From Nitrososphaeraceae archaeon (GTDB lineage Archaea; Thermoproteota; Nitrososphaeria; Nitrososphaerales; Nitrososphaeraceae), in assembly GCA_016782315.1 (NCBI GenBank), contig JADDOQ010000002.1:1-56682 (forward strand): a stretch of DNA of 56,682 bases. Direction: 5' to 3'. Shown in pieces: positions 38,611-49,953 of this stretch. The stretch's first letter is position 1, and each line of letters opens with the position of its first letter. The notes beneath the pieces were generated by a model that was given only the letters and a program-made list of their open reading frames with translations, made no database searches and was not told the origin of the DNA. The translations under genes and the position numbers were made by a program.

Positions 38611-38871
38611 AGGTATGCTTAACTTTCCATAACAATTAAAGTTTATTATAATGGTGGGCATCCATAATTCAAAATTGTAGCAATGATTTCAATAGAATGA
38701 ATCATTCCTAAAAAAATCTAAAAAATTACCTCAAAAATACTTTTTGTATTTAATTGATACGGCTTAAAGTTCTAAACAATCATTTAGCGAAAAGTTTATG
38801 ATAATTTTGATAAGGATGAGACATCAATGTCAAGGACTCATTTTCCAATTCTATTATTGCTATTATTGCCA

Positions 38872-40422
38872 TCATTTACCTTTTAACAATAACAGATAAA
38901 TATATAGTAACAGCAGACAAAATGAACATACAAAAAATATATTTACAAAAGACATAGCAGATGGAAAAGAAACAATATTGGTGCCATAAGAAGTATTGAC
39001 AATTGTTTGATTCGCCTGCATAAACATTCCTGCGAAAGCAGGGCCAATAGTAGATCCCATGAATCTGAACAGCTTATTAATTCCAAATGATATGCCCATG
39101 TCTTCAAAGGGTGTAGAGGCGGTGTTGATATTGATTTGACCCACATTTAATAATGATAAGCTGGATCCTATTATTGCAAGGTTTACCGCAATTTGTAAAG
39201 CATCATAGTACAATACTAAAATACTGATAAAGCCAACGGTTGTCAGCACGCTGCCTGCCAAAATTACCTTAGAGGATCCGATTTTTGATATTATAAAGCC
39301 TGATGTGGGTCCAAATATCAAAGACATGATGGAGAATGGAAGTGTCATATATACAACATCTAACGCGTTTCCGCCAATGCCTATTGGTAATGGGGTTCTA
39401 ACCAGTACTGGTATAGACTGAAAAATAGCAAATGTAGATATTCCCCATATTAGAACAATGACATTTGTCAACAATATTGGCCTTAATGTTAGTAACTTGA
39501 GGTCGATAAGAGGTTTCGGCGATTTCCTTTCAACAATTATAAAAACAAAAATAGATACAATACTTGTTACAAAAACGGAGATTTGAGCTAATGGCGCATT
39601 TATTGTATCCGAGGGGTTTCTTTCGGACTCTACAAGTGTAAGTGCAAGTATGAACGAGGTGATTGCTACAGATAGGACAAAGGTGCCCTTGATGTCAAAA
39701 TCCGACGCAAATTTTGAGCGAGCATCTCTTTTCTGCTTATGTTTATTTGTCGTTGGAGACAATAATGAGTTTCTACCTCTATTTCCAATAGGGGTGACAT
39801 GTTCAATATTTACAAAATATTTTATTATAATGGTTACAATAACTGCAAATGGAAGTATAGAGATGAAAGGTCATCCCCCATCCAAAAATATGCGCTATGT
39901 TACCGCCGACAATTAACCCAAGTATTCCTCCAAAAGCGAACATAGAAGCCAAAGTCCCTTGGCCGATTGAAATTGTATCTTTTGGAAACTGGGATTGGAC
40001 ATAGTGAAGACAATTGGAAAGATGGACATCCCAATGCCTTGAACAATGCGAAACACAATCAGCATAAAAATATTATCAGATAATGCAACACCAATGATAC
40101 CTGTTATGTAAATTGCTAAAACTATCAAAAGAATCAACTTTCGTCCATAAATATCTGATAACTTTGACACTATTGTTGTCGATATTAATGCAGAAATAAT
40201 AAAAGATGTAAAAACCCAAGCGGATGCACTATAAGTTAAACCAAATTCCTTGATTATATTAGGTATGGCAGGAAGTAGCATTGTTTCAACATACATTACC
40301 ATAATGGATATTGAGCTAAGAATCAGAAGGAGCCCCCAAGGAGAATTTGTGGCATTTCCTTGATGTAAATTCATGTTTGGCACATTATTTTTATTGTTTT
40401 TATCATTAAATTCATCTGCCAA
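38872..40422 (-). pseudogene. Major facilitator superfamily transporter, frameshifted
   Basis: One transporter of ~500 aa spread over several frames. 40422-39913 encodes helices 1-5 (SPWGLLLILSSISIMVMYVETMLLPAIPNIIKEFGL, DIYGRK motif A, FRIVQGIGMSIFP). The middle region (~40000-39760) needs at least two frame changes: LGLIVGGN-type coding and then ICSYCNHYNKIF-like coding lie in other frames. 39762-38872 then encodes helices 7-14. The pattern fits the 14-helix DHA2 multidrug or EmrB-like family. Almost certainly inactive unless the shifts are sequencing errors. Confidence 0.85.
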
Positions 40423-40727
40423 TGCCTATTCCCACTATAAAAATAAAAACAACATGTTAAAGTTAAAAGCACGTCAATATAAATGCAGTTTTTAACTTTA
40501 AAGTGATTTTATTTGGTTTTGTTATGCTGACAGTATTCACTAAATAATTGAAACAAACATCAAAAATGGTTCGAAATTAAAGATTAGCATTACCCAATAT
40601 TCATAATAACATGATTATACAGAATTAACACATTAAGGTTTACTCATCCTGATGGGATAAAATTCTTTTACCATACAGCGAAAAGTCAAAGTAAAATAGC
40701 ATATTCTTTCTTTTTACATTTTTTATT
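40423..40727. other. Intergenic, no gene seen
   Basis: About 300 bp, AT-rich, upstream of the dead transporter and downstream of ywbE. Confidence 0.4.
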
Positions 40728-40943
40728 TTACTTTATATTCGATACTTCAACTATCTCTTTGACTCTGCCAATAACCCCATTCTCCAACAGAACCTTGATT
40801 CCATGAGGATGAGATTTGGAGTTGGTCAATATCTCCCTGACCACACCTTCAGTTACATTACCAGTTTTTTGATCAACTTTTTGTATCACTTTTACTCTAG
40901 AGCCTCTTTTTATATTATCTCGGAATTTGCCATCCAACATCAT
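40728..40943 (-). CDS. ywbE: YwbE family protein (DUF2196)
   Basis: 71 aa, the usual family length. It matches YwbE nearly throughout: RDNIKRGSRVKVIQKVDQKTGNVTEGVVREILTNS, then the invariant HPHGIKVLLENGVIGRVKEI. A small SH3-like beta barrel of unknown function, widely present in bacteria and some archaea. Start ATG 40943 (a second ATG follows). Monocistronic. Confidence 0.93.
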   Translation of the reverse strand: MMLDGKFRDNIKRGSRVKVIQKVDQKTGNVTEGVVREILTNSKSHPHGIKVLLENGVIGRVKEIVEVSNIK

Positions 40944-41283
40944 AACTTTGGTGATGTAGGGGTAATAAATCTAGATTATGATTGGGAAGGATATAGAACA
41001 GATTATCTATTCCAAATACACTATTTGCTATCTTGTTTCAAAAGGTGTTTCAATAAAACAATAAGCATTTATTTTTTTTATAAAATGTTTCCATTTTTCA
41101 AGTAATCACAGCTAGCAAGTTCCAAAAAGGCTCAATGGATTTTTCATAAAAATCACTTTAATTTTAGTTAATAACAATAAAAAGGTAGTTTTTTTCCATT
41201 TCACTCTAATATAAGATTTTTATGTGAATAAAATATTGAAAGATATAAAATATTCTATTTCTATATGATAGTTAGTCATTATC
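40944..41283. other. Intergenic, divergent promoters
   Basis: About 340 bp between ywbE and the kinase pseudogene; antisense frames only. Confidence 0.4.
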
Positions 41284-44200
41284 TTGGAGAATTTAATACC
41301 ATTGTCACTTATAGGCATGAAGAAGGCACCAATAGCAATAGGAATGTCCATAATTTTTCTTGTGATTATTGATTTGCTTATGACACGGCAGCTTTTGCCA
41401 TACAATGATACTTCAGAAGGTCTGATGTTTATTTTAACCATGTCCATCGGATATGGGATAGGATCAATAATTCTCCTAGAGTTTGCTCATAATGTGAGTA
41501 AAGAGATCAGAGGCAAATCCCGGTTTAGCAATATAATGCATATATTTGTCATTATAACTCAGTTTTCCCTATTTGCAATACTATTGGTAATGCTTATCTT
41601 TGGCAATCCGGGTCATTATTTTTCTCGCACAGTATTTGCTGTCAGTTCGATATTTGCTACAATAATTATGGGAATAATATTATTCAAATTCTTTTCATGG
41701 TTTAAAGCCAGCAATTATAAAACATCAATTGTTTTATTTTATGCCATTGCTGCTTTAACGCTTGATTTCTCAATAGGGGGAAGATGCAGGTACAAAATTA
41801 TTAATGGTTAATGTAATACAAGAGAAAACACCAATTGTGACGCCTACAGATTCATCTTTTCTTTATTCAGAATCTGAAGAATGTGGTGGTCAAATAGTAT
41901 ACAAGGAGGTAAAACCAGACGTTACTACGCTTTACGTTATACCTGATTCGCATCTTAAATTATATAACTATCTAAATTCCATAGTCCTTCCCATAGGATT
42001 TGTATTTAGGTGGATAGCTTCCACCATGCTTTTGCGTAACATATATCAAAGAATAACCAAACTGCCACTTTCGCTTTGGATTATACTTTTCCTTCCACTG
42101 GTATTGTACCTCATTGGAAAAATGCCGATTTTTAAGGCGAAAGATTGGCAGGAATAGATGAAGAATATCGCTATTTCTTTAGGATACTTTTTAGGGCTTG
42201 AACAATCGCAGAAAACATACTTTTTGGACTTGCCTTTTTTATGGTTGCAAGGCGCCTTATGGCCTCAAAAGTAAAAGATTATCTTATTCTTGCAGTAATA
42301 GGTGACACAATCGTAGGAATTTCGCTTTCAACATCGGCAATAGAGTCCACCTATGGAGTAGCGGGTCATTCATTAGTGTTGTTGTCTTCATATTTGTTTA
42401 CTTTGGGCCTATTCTCCTCAGCACTTTCAGTATCACAGGATTTAAAGATACGTCAATCTATCAGAGAATCGGCAATAAACGAATCAAAACTGTTAGCTGG
42501 CATTGGATCAGCACAAATGGTACAAGAACTAGAAAAAAAGGTGATGGCAGCTGCTCGGAATAAGAAAGAGCAACTGGTAGAACACAGCGGAGTACAGCCA
42601 TCATTTACAGAACAGGACATGAAACAGTATTTAACAGCAGTATTAATAGATATTAAAACAATACAGAATATTGATGACATCATAAAAAAAGGGGAAAAAC
42701 ATTTTGATAGATTCAACAGAGTTTACGGTATGCTCAAAATCTACCGGACTAAGATTAGCTTATAACAATTATTTTGACACATACCAAAAGATAATGGTCA
42801 AACAAAAAAATAAAGGGCATAGGGGCATAAGGCTAGTTACATCCATTTTAAACAAGGATGACGCAGAGCTGGTCTCAAAGTTCTTTGGCATAGGCGTAAA
42901 TATAAGGAATGTCAAAAATATACCCCCAATTGACTTTGCCGCTTCAGAAAAAGAAATGATTGCCACAATACAAAAAACAGAAGGAGGCCAGGTGATTCAA
43001 AATCTCCTTACAGCAAACGAATGCGCATACACAGAACACTTTATTTCCATATTTGAGGAGTTATGGAAAAGTGGAGTTGATGCAAAGTATAGGATAAAGG
43101 ACATAGAACAAGGAATAGGAAGCCAATATATATAAATAATTCAAAATCCCGAAACAGTTCAAAAACTGGTCGGTGATCTTATACAACGGCAAAAAAAGAT
43201 ATAGCAGGAATATTTGCTACAGCCAATGCATTTCATCGTCAGGAATACGCAGGCTCAATTCAGTAGATGAAAGAAAAAGTGGAGCTTAAAGGTATAAGCG
43301 TCAAAATACTTGTACCCGAAGACAGCTCAGTTAAGAAAACCATCCAGGATTTAAAAAGCGGACAATTATCAAAAAGTGTTGACATACGTCTAATAGAACC
43401 ATCCATGCAGACCAAGGTTTCCATATTAGTAATAGATAGTAAATATTCACTTGTTATAGAAATAAAGGACGAACACAAAAAACATCTGAGGAGGCAATCG
43501 GTTTGGCCACTTATTCCAATAGTAAATCCACCGTGCTTTCCTATTTATCCATTTTTGAAAGCCTGTGGAAACAAACAGAATTGTACGAGCAACTCAAAAT
43601 CCATGACAGGATGCAAAAGGAGCTCATAAACACTTCCGCGCATGAATTAAGAACCCCCATACAGCCAATACTTGGCATGACAACCATTCTTAAAAACAAA
43701 AAAAACAGGGTTGAAGACAGGGAATTGCTTGAGGCTATTAGCAGAAATGCGCAGAGATTAAAAAAACTGTCTGAGGACATATTAGAGGCATCCAAAACAG
43801 AGAGCAATTCGCTTCAACTAAATAAGGAACATTTTACAGCCAAAGAAATAATACTTGAGGTCATCAATAGTTACAAAAGCAATATCGACTCTAAAAACAT
43901 AAAATTTGTATATTCACCTGACGATGATAATTTGACCATACATGCAGATAGAAACGGCATAAGCCGCGTATTCTCAAATCTAATTAACAACCCCATCAAG
44001 TTTATTCCCCAAAAGGATGGAGGCGTCATTTCCATAGGTGTGGAACACAAGGAATCCAACAGAGACACTAAAGAAAGCAAAGGAACAATTGTTGTTTCTA
44101 TAAAAGATAATGGTGAAGGAATAGACAAAGAAATACTGCCACGACTGTTCACAAAGTTTGTTTCGAAGTCTTTTCATGGCACTGGGCTTGGATTGTATAT

Positions 44201-44330
44201 TTCAAAAAGTATTGTAGAGGCCCATGGTGGTCAGTTATAGGCTGAAAACAATGTGGATGGAAAAGGCGCCACATTTAGATTTGAATTGCCAATAGAGTCA
44301 AGATCCAAGCATATCCATAAAAAAACATAA
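41284..44330 (+). pseudogene. Large decayed membrane histidine kinase
   Basis: About 3 kb encoding one sensor kinase in pieces. 41284-41811, 41804-42157 and 42241-42765: seven-helix membrane sensor. 42704-43135: soluble sensor with RLAYNNYFD, KGHRGIRLVTS and GGQVIQNLLTANE. ~43140-43500: second sensor module (ATANAFHRQEYAG, KVSILVIDSKYSLVIEI). 43503-44330: HisKA with SAHELRTPIQP, HATPase with NLINNPIKF, KDNGEGID and GTGLGLYIS. At least five frame changes occur. A stop at 44238 replaces the Trp of GGQLW, and another stop (TAG) sits at ~43264. Every block is recognisable, so decay is fairly recent. Confidence 0.92.
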
Positions 44331-45049
44331 TACTAGATAATATGCAAACATTTAACTTTATTAATAATAAGGGCATAAAAGAATAAAATAAAAAATATTT
44401 TTCTTTATTGTTGCATATATATTTGGTAGATATTGGAGCCCTCAGACTTTAAGTGGATATATCAATATAATCTCACATGGTAGGTCAGAATTGCATTAAT
44501 TCTTTCCAGAAATTGACATGGCAGGACCTGACATAAAACCAGGGTACTGCATGGTTATAGTTGAAAGATAAAAGTATACACACAATTTGGCAGATGATTC
44601 TGGGATAAACTATTTCATACTGGAGAAAGATGACCATAATAACCGTCCGTTTAAGTATTCATAAGATAATGACTGGAACTTTATATCGTTTGTTACGATA
44701 GCCAAGTGATTTCCAAAGTTGACAAATACATCGCAAACTATAAGATTTGGGATTTGGATAAAGCAGTGCTTAGAATAAACAATGATTGTGTAATTAGATA
44801 ATGCAAAGTGACGGATGTGCTGATGCATGTTATGGCAGAAGAGCTCTGCATCACAGAGGTAAATAATGGAAATTCCATGGCAAACGAACTTCAGGGCCTC
44901 CAGATAGAGAAGGCTTTCGATAATGAAAAAGACAAATCCTATATGGCCAATGGAATAATATACCAAGTTTTCAGTAATACCATGTTGCATTATGCCACAT
45001 TTATTTTATCATTAAATTTGTTTGTTCTCAACAGGATAAAAAAGTCGGA
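44331..45049. other. Intergenic with possible decayed coding sequence
   Basis: About 720 bp. Plus-strand bases ~44700-45010 read weakly like a DinB-type helical protein (VTDVLMHVMAEELCITEV), but stops interrupt it and the frame then runs antisense through the O-methyltransferase. Not called as a gene. Confidence 0.35.
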
Positions 45050-45733
45050 TCATTTCGTTTTTATGGTGACTTCCTCCCCGTTACCTATCGGAACAGTCAC
45101 AGAAAAAACAGACTCATTGTTTCTAACATATTTAACAAATTTGGACATATCTAATCGATACTCTTCAGGAAATATGATATTGTCCGTTACAATCAATCCC
45201 CCTTTTTTTAACAACGGTAAAGACAAATCAAAATAACGGATTAAATTGTCTTTGTCAGCATCAAAAAAAATAAAGTCAAATAAATCGAATCCACCATTTG
45301 AATTGGAGTTATAATTATTCAATAGCTGAGTAAGGATATCAACAGCATTGCCTTCTACAACAGTAACCATCTCAAAAACGCCTGCGTCAATAAAATTCTT
45401 CTGTGCCCTCACTATTTTTGATTTGTCATTATCAATAGTAACAATATTTTTTTTTGTTTTATGTGGCACACCATTTTCATTTTGAGACAAAGCAAGCGCA
45501 AACCACAAGGTAGAATAACCAACAGAGGTGCCTATCTCCAGAACATTATTCGCATTCATGGATGTTAGCAATATGCTAAGAAATTTTCCAGTATCTTCCG
45601 TAATTGCAAGCATCAAGTCTTTTTTAGCAACATTTTCCCCCCCTATCCGTTCAAGCCTGGACTGTTCCACCAATCTCTCCAATACCTCAGTAATTTTGGA
45701 TTTTTTGTAGATACTGTTATTATTATAATTCAC
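45050..45733 (-). CDS. SAM-dependent O-methyltransferase (COMT/YrrM type)
   Basis: 227 aa. Motif I VLEIGTSVGYSTLWFALAL binds SAM; IVTIDNDKSKIVRAQKNF is the acidic-ribose strand; FDFIFFDADKDNLIRYFDLSLPLLKKGGLIVTDNIIF gives the metal-site Asp residues of family 3 O-methyltransferases. The substrate is probably a catechol-like or small hydroxylated compound, not determinable here. Start ATG 45733. Monocistronic. Confidence 0.9.
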   Translation of the reverse strand: MNYNNNSIYKKSKITEVLERLVEQSRLERIGGENVAKKDLMLAITEDTGKFLSILLTSMNANNVLEIGTSVGYSTLWFALALSQNENGVPHKTKKNIVTIDNDKSKIVRAQKNFIDAGVFEMVTVVEGNAVDILTQLLNNYNSNSNGGFDLFDFIFFDADKDNLIRYFDLSLPLLKKGGLIVTDNIIFPEEYRLDMSKFVKYVRNNESVFSVTVPIGNGEEVTIKTK

Positions 45734-46396
45734 ATATTTACCTTGTAAATCGCCTTTATATGGTTATTAATGCATTTATGGCGTCAATTCCATCATAACG
45801 GCATATTTTGGGATGAGCGTCAATCCATTTATTCAAGTTAAAACCAAAATCAATTTACCTTTTATAATAAACGATAATCAATTTCAACCCATTCAATTGA
45901 ACACAATATAAAAATTTAAACAACAATGTGCATAGGCCAAATTTGCAGATATTGATGCCATGTTTTTCCGTACTTTCATAATCTATTTAACAACATGATT
46001 TTTTCAATTTTTCTCCCACCGTCTCAATTATCAAGCATTCAATTTGAATATTTTCAAATACCATAGAGTATTATTTAAGGTAAATATTAAACATGATTAC
46101 GAAACACGCTCCATCATACTTTTGCAAAATCATAAGAAAATACAAGCATTGTCCATTTTGATTGCACCGACAAAAAAATCAACAATCACTTCAATGAAAA
46201 AAAGGTCAGTTCATAACTTTATGGAATCGCATATTGGAAACCAATACAAAAAAATCACTAGATCTCACAGCTTTAGGATCAGTTTGCCCAATTTAGAAAA
46301 AATGATGATAACAAAAACAAGACAAGACATACCTATTGGTATTCAAATATGATTTTGAAGGTCAAGTTTATTATTTGCATTTGACTATACATACTA
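45734..46396. other. Intergenic, no gene supported
   Basis: About 660 bp. A Lys/Ser/Ile-rich plus-strand frame (46044-46352) is basic and lacks any motif, so it is left uncalled. Confidence 0.4.
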
Positions 46397-46543
46397 ATGG
46401 GCGCAGTATACAAACCTAAGGATTTGTCTAAAAGATACAGGAAAAAAATTCCTGATGAATTAGCAAAAGATATAGTTCCCGGTGCAAATGATGATGGTGA
46501 TGAGCCAACTTTAAATGAAACGGATAGAGAAAAGGATCAATAA
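46397..46543 (+). CDS. Small hypothetical protein
   Basis: 48 aa: a basic N-terminal half (YKPKDLSKRYRKKIPDELAKDIV) and an acidic C-terminal half (NDDGDEPTLNETDREKD). No Cys or membrane part. The charge organisation and codon pattern look like a gene, start ATG 46397. Family unknown. Confidence 0.5.
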   Translation: MGAVYKPKDLSKRYRKKIPDELAKDIVPGANDDGDEPTLNETDREKDQ

Positions 46544-46662
46544 GATACAGTTTTTCCAATACAACATCAAGCCCCACAAAATCCCTACAATTTTTAATTT
46601 ATGATTCACAATATATTTAGAAAACAATTATTGCAAAAGTACAAAGAAAAGATTTACCCCCT

Positions 46663-47847
46663 TCATGGTAAAGGCAACAGCCAATCTTTTAATCTGGTTT
46701 TTTCAAAATCAATTTTTTTTCTGTATGATTCTTCGGAAGGCGGATAAAGGCTTGTAATCGGACCTTCTTCATCATAAAAGTTTGTGTCTATATATCCGGC
46801 TTTGCTTTCTCCTGTTTCCATAAAGCAAAATCCTTTTCCATCAAATTTAGAATTGCATGCCTTATCTTTAATCTGGCCTATAATTTGCTGGGAAACTACC
46901 TTTGCCTGTCCCTCAGCAAATATCCCTGCTTTTGGGATTGATACCGCCTGATTAACTTTAATTTCCGTTATATCCCCTATTGCAAAAACATTTTCATGTT
47001 CTGTCCTCAAGGTAAACCTGTCAGCATTTATCCAATTTTGGCCATCCTTGATAAACCCGGAACGCTTCGCCACCAGTGGTGAAACATGTGGTGGGATACC
47101 TATCAAAAGGCTGTAATCCACAAATTCTTTTCCGTTGCCAGCACACTCAAATTCTAGGGAATTTCTATCCGCTACAGTTTTCAGTTTATGTGACGGATGG
47201 AAAGATATATGCTTTTTATCAAGCAAATTAATCACATCCTGGCTTACCTTTGGTCCTGCGACAGGCAATGAAATTGATGCAGGACAATACACATCAATGC
47301 CAATATTATTTCTTGTTCCGTTTTTTACTAATATATCACTTATAAGTAAAGATGCCTCATATGGTGCTGGTGGGCATTTGTATGGATAGCTTGTTATGCA
47401 TATTGCTATCCTTCCCTGTTCCATTGCAAGAATCCCTTTTCTTAATTGTGGAATATGCTCAACGTCATAGAGGTTGAATCCACCATTTTCTACAAAACCG
47501 TTGATTTTCTCAGGGGCGTATTCTGTTCCTAATGCTATTACTAAATAATCATATTCATGGTTTTGCCTTACTGTTGTAATTACCTTCTCTGCAGGGTTTA
47601 TTGATATTATTTCATCCTGTAAAAATGATATCCCTTTGCTCTTTAGGTTGCTTAGTGGAGTTTTAGAACCCTCAAATGTTCTTTTTCCATTTAATATCCA
47701 GAGGTTTACAAAACCCATTAAAAAATAGTCTTTCTTATCAAAAACTGTAATTTGATGCTCTGAAGAAAGACTCTCTCGCAACAGGTTCGCACAGGCCAAT
47801 CCTCCAAACCCTGCACCAAGAATTACGATGCGTTTTCCCTTTGACAA
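46663..47847 (-). CDS. SQR/FCC-like FAD-dependent oxidoreductase
   Basis: 394 aa, two-dinucleotide-binding flavoprotein. FAD motif GAGFGG (11-16), VIALGTEYAPEKI, and NVFAIGDITEI as the second FAD-binding motif. Cys150 and Cys158 lie in CITSYPYKCPPAPYE, where the sulfide:quinone reductase/flavocytochrome c family has a redox Cys before the PxxPYE stretch. Likely a quinone-linked sulfide or NADH-type dehydrogenase at the membrane face; the electron donor is not certain. Typical of archaeal SQR-like paralogues. Start ATG 47847. Confidence 0.88.
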   Translation of the reverse strand: MSKGKRIVILGAGFGGLACANLLRESLSSEHQITVFDKKDYFLMGFVNLWILNGKRTFEGSKTPLSNLKSKGISFLQDEIISINPAEKVITTVRQNHEYDYLVIALGTEYAPEKINGFVENGGFNLYDVEHIPQLRKGILAMEQGRIAICITSYPYKCPPAPYEASLLISDILVKNGTRNNIGIDVYCPASISLPVAGPKVSQDVINLLDKKHISFHPSHKLKTVADRNSLEFECAGNGKEFVDYSLLIGIPPHVSPLVAKRSGFIKDGQNWINADRFTLRTEHENVFAIGDITEIKVNQAVSIPKAGIFAEGQAKVVSQQIIGQIKDKACNSKFDGKGFCFMETGESKAGYIDTNFYDEEGPITSLYPPSEESYRKKIDFEKTRLKDWLLPLP

Positions 47848-48154
47848 TATAATCCTTAATCACAAATAGAAGAGGCCAGAGTAATTAGCATATCCCTTTC
47901 TATTTTCATTTGCGGATTACCTTCGGCTTGAATGGCCAATATCAATTTTTTTACAACAAATAACGCAATATTCCATATTGTAGTGCATCGTATTCAGAAA
48001 AGAGAGAAAGATTAGTAGCTTGATGCAAGGTATTACCTATGTGTTGCCTGTGCCCTTTTATAGATAATCGTATTTGCGCCATTAGCAGCAATAAACAATC
48101 CAGACATTCTTTACTTGAAATTATGGGAATGAGATAATACTAATTCTACAGTAT
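47848..48154. other. Intergenic, no gene seen
   Basis: About 300 bp between divergent genes. Confidence 0.4.
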
Positions 48155-48286
48155 ATGATGGCTACCACTAACAGAAATTCAGTTTATGTAACAACCAAAG
48201 GACTTGTTAGATTCACCATACATGACAAAGCAGTAGATTATGCAATAGCTAAAATGCTTAAAGGGCAAAATGTGATGTTTATATGA
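48155..48286 (+). CDS. Possible small protein
   Basis: 43 aa (MMATTNRNSVYVTTKGLVRFTIHDKAVDYAIA...) with a mid-protein VRFTIHDKAVDYAIAKML helix-like segment. It could be a fragment of a longer protein or a small protein in its own right; no motif is diagnostic. Confidence 0.35.
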   Translation: MMATTNRNSVYVTTKGLVRFTIHDKAVDYAIAKMLKGQNVMFI

Positions 48287-48671
48287 TTTGTTCAGAAATT
48301 AGAAATTTATCAAAGGACAAACAAAGCAAGACAACAACACACACCCATAAGAATAAAGTTTAAACTCAATTTTGTTGCAAAAAAAAACACAAACAAGGGA
48401 GAGATGCATACAGATTCAACAATTTACCTGAGAAGAGATTGAAAATCAATAATAACTTTTCCCTTTTATGAAACTAACTTAACAACCAAACGATCTGTAT
48501 TTGGATATATTCTTTTTGCATATTTGGTAATCAAATACTCTACCAACTTCCCGTTGTTCCTCTTTATCTATTCAGTATTCTTTAGACGAAACAAAAAATA
48601 AAACATTTTCATAATATTTGTTATTTATCATCGATTAAATGCAGAGTAACAAAATGGATATAGGTTAAGTC
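48287..48671. other. Intergenic, no gene seen
   Basis: About 385 bp, AT-rich. Confidence 0.4.
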
Positions 48672-49073
48672 TTATTTGGTCAGGTTTATCTTTGGATTTT
48701 TGAAATCATTGTCTTTTAGATTAATTTTTGTTTGGGTTTTTTTTATCCCATTTTCATCTTCCAAAGACAGCCAATGATTTAACAATGCTCTTCTCTTATC
48801 CTTTAAAATTATTTCTACCCTTATATTGAATTCCCCCCATCCTCTTGATACTAATAGAAAATTACTTTCCCTATCTTCACTCTTTATTACATTTTGTGAA
48901 AATGTTGGATGAAGGTAATATATTACAGATTCAATATAATCCATAAAGTTAACAGGGATAGACTTTACCGAAATTGTCCATAAAAACCATGCGGTGGAAT
49001 TGTCATTGCTGCTATCGTCAGCAACCCTCTCGCTAGTATTCTCTATAATCATTGTTACAGATAAATCCTTCAA
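48672..49073 (-). CDS. Prokaryotic YEATS-domain protein
   Basis: 133 aa. Residues ~28-108 follow the YEATS pattern: a WFLWTISVKS strand, IESVIYYLHPTFS with the His-Pro-Thr-Phe core (55-58), FLLVSRGWGEFNIRVEIIL with the GWGEF core (78-82), then ALLNHWLSLED. YEATS domains read acyl-lysine in eukaryotic chromatin; bacterial pYEATS versions are unassigned. The eukaryotic aromatic cage residues are only partly visible. The start is TTG 49073 or ATG 49052; a TATA-like TTAAATAG near 49098 suits the TTG. No partner gene is adjacent. Clear family match, function unknown. Confidence 0.85.
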   Translation of the reverse strand: MKDLSVTMIIENTSERVADDSSNDNSTAWFLWTISVKSIPVNFMDYIESVIYYLHPTFSQNVIKSEDRESNFLLVSRGWGEFNIRVEIILKDKRRALLNHWLSLEDENGIKKTQTKINLKDNDFKNPKINLTK

Positions 49074-49511
49074 TGCAATTAGAGTATTAAGATACTATTT
49101 AACACTACCAAATTTTAGTTATTTTATCAGTTTTGATTTTCAAATGTTAACAGGTGATAGACGGATTTGTGTGCTGTCCTAGATTGCATCAAACAGTAAT
49201 TACAGGCGGCTTTTGATGTATATTTTTCATTTACTTTTAAATTACATTATGGAAACCTAAACAGATTTTCGCCATAGCGAATTCAAAAAGTCGGATTTCA
49301 TGAAAAAGGTGACATGAAAAAATTGTTAAGAAACCTTTGCCTTTGTTAACCTTATTGGAGTGCAATCCAGCTCTTAGTGGTTATAGTGGATATTTTTAGG
49401 CCCAATAAAAGCATTGTAGGCCTTGTTGCACTTGCAATGAAAGATACTTCCCAACATGGGTTAAATTAGAAAAATTTGGATTTGCTTTCCCATGGCCATT
49501 AACTGTTGTGT
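49074..49511. other. Intergenic, no gene seen
   Basis: About 440 bp, the promoter region of the YEATS gene on one side and the end of the next gene on the other. Confidence 0.4.
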
Positions 49512-49934
49512 TTATTTTTTGATTTGGCCAAAGTAGGCTTTGGTATTGGGTTTTGAGAGATAGTATAAACTTAGAATATCTTTGCCTATTGTGTATAGTA
49601 TTGGGATAAGGCTGTATACTCCATATAGCTGGAGTGAAAAAGGAAAAGGCATGATGGTGTTGATGCCAATCACCGAAAACACAACCAACGTAATTTCAAA
49701 ATATATCAATACTATCGTTATGTTTCGAGCCCAGTTCTTTCCTTTCCAAAGACCAAAACCCAAAGCAATAGAAACAGTCGCAAAAGGCGTTCCAACAATA
49801 AACAGTATCAGACCCAACATCCACCAGTCTCCAAATAACCAAAAGCTAGCTACCGAGATGACTTCAAAGACAGCACCATATAAAATCATTAGGATAGACA
49901 GAACAGATATGCCAATTGGTCTTTTTTTATGCAA
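49512..49934 (-). CDS. Four-helix membrane protein
   Basis: 140 aa with four predicted membrane helices: ~8-32, ~40-64, ~72-92 and ~105-130. The RPIGISVLSILMILYGAVFEV opening is shared by a widespread family of small archaeal and bacterial membrane proteins of unknown function. Charged ends (HKKRP, GQIKK) face the cytoplasm. Start ATG 49934. Confidence 0.8.
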   Translation of the reverse strand: MHKKRPIGISVLSILMILYGAVFEVISVASFWLFGDWWMLGLILFIVGTPFATVSIALGFGLWKGKNWARNITIVLIYFEITLVVFSVIGINTIMPFPFSLQLYGVYSLIPILYTIGKDILSLYYLSKPNTKAYFGQIKK

Positions 49935-49953
49935 TGAACCTTAAATTAACAAT

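Noticed and set aside
44700-45236. Plus-strand frame with a weak DinB-like segment
   Set aside because: Interrupted upstream by stops and antisense to the O-methyltransferase downstream.
46044-46352. 102-codon basic plus-strand frame
   Set aside because: Low-complexity Lys/Ile/Ser composition, no motif, no RBS or clear promoter.
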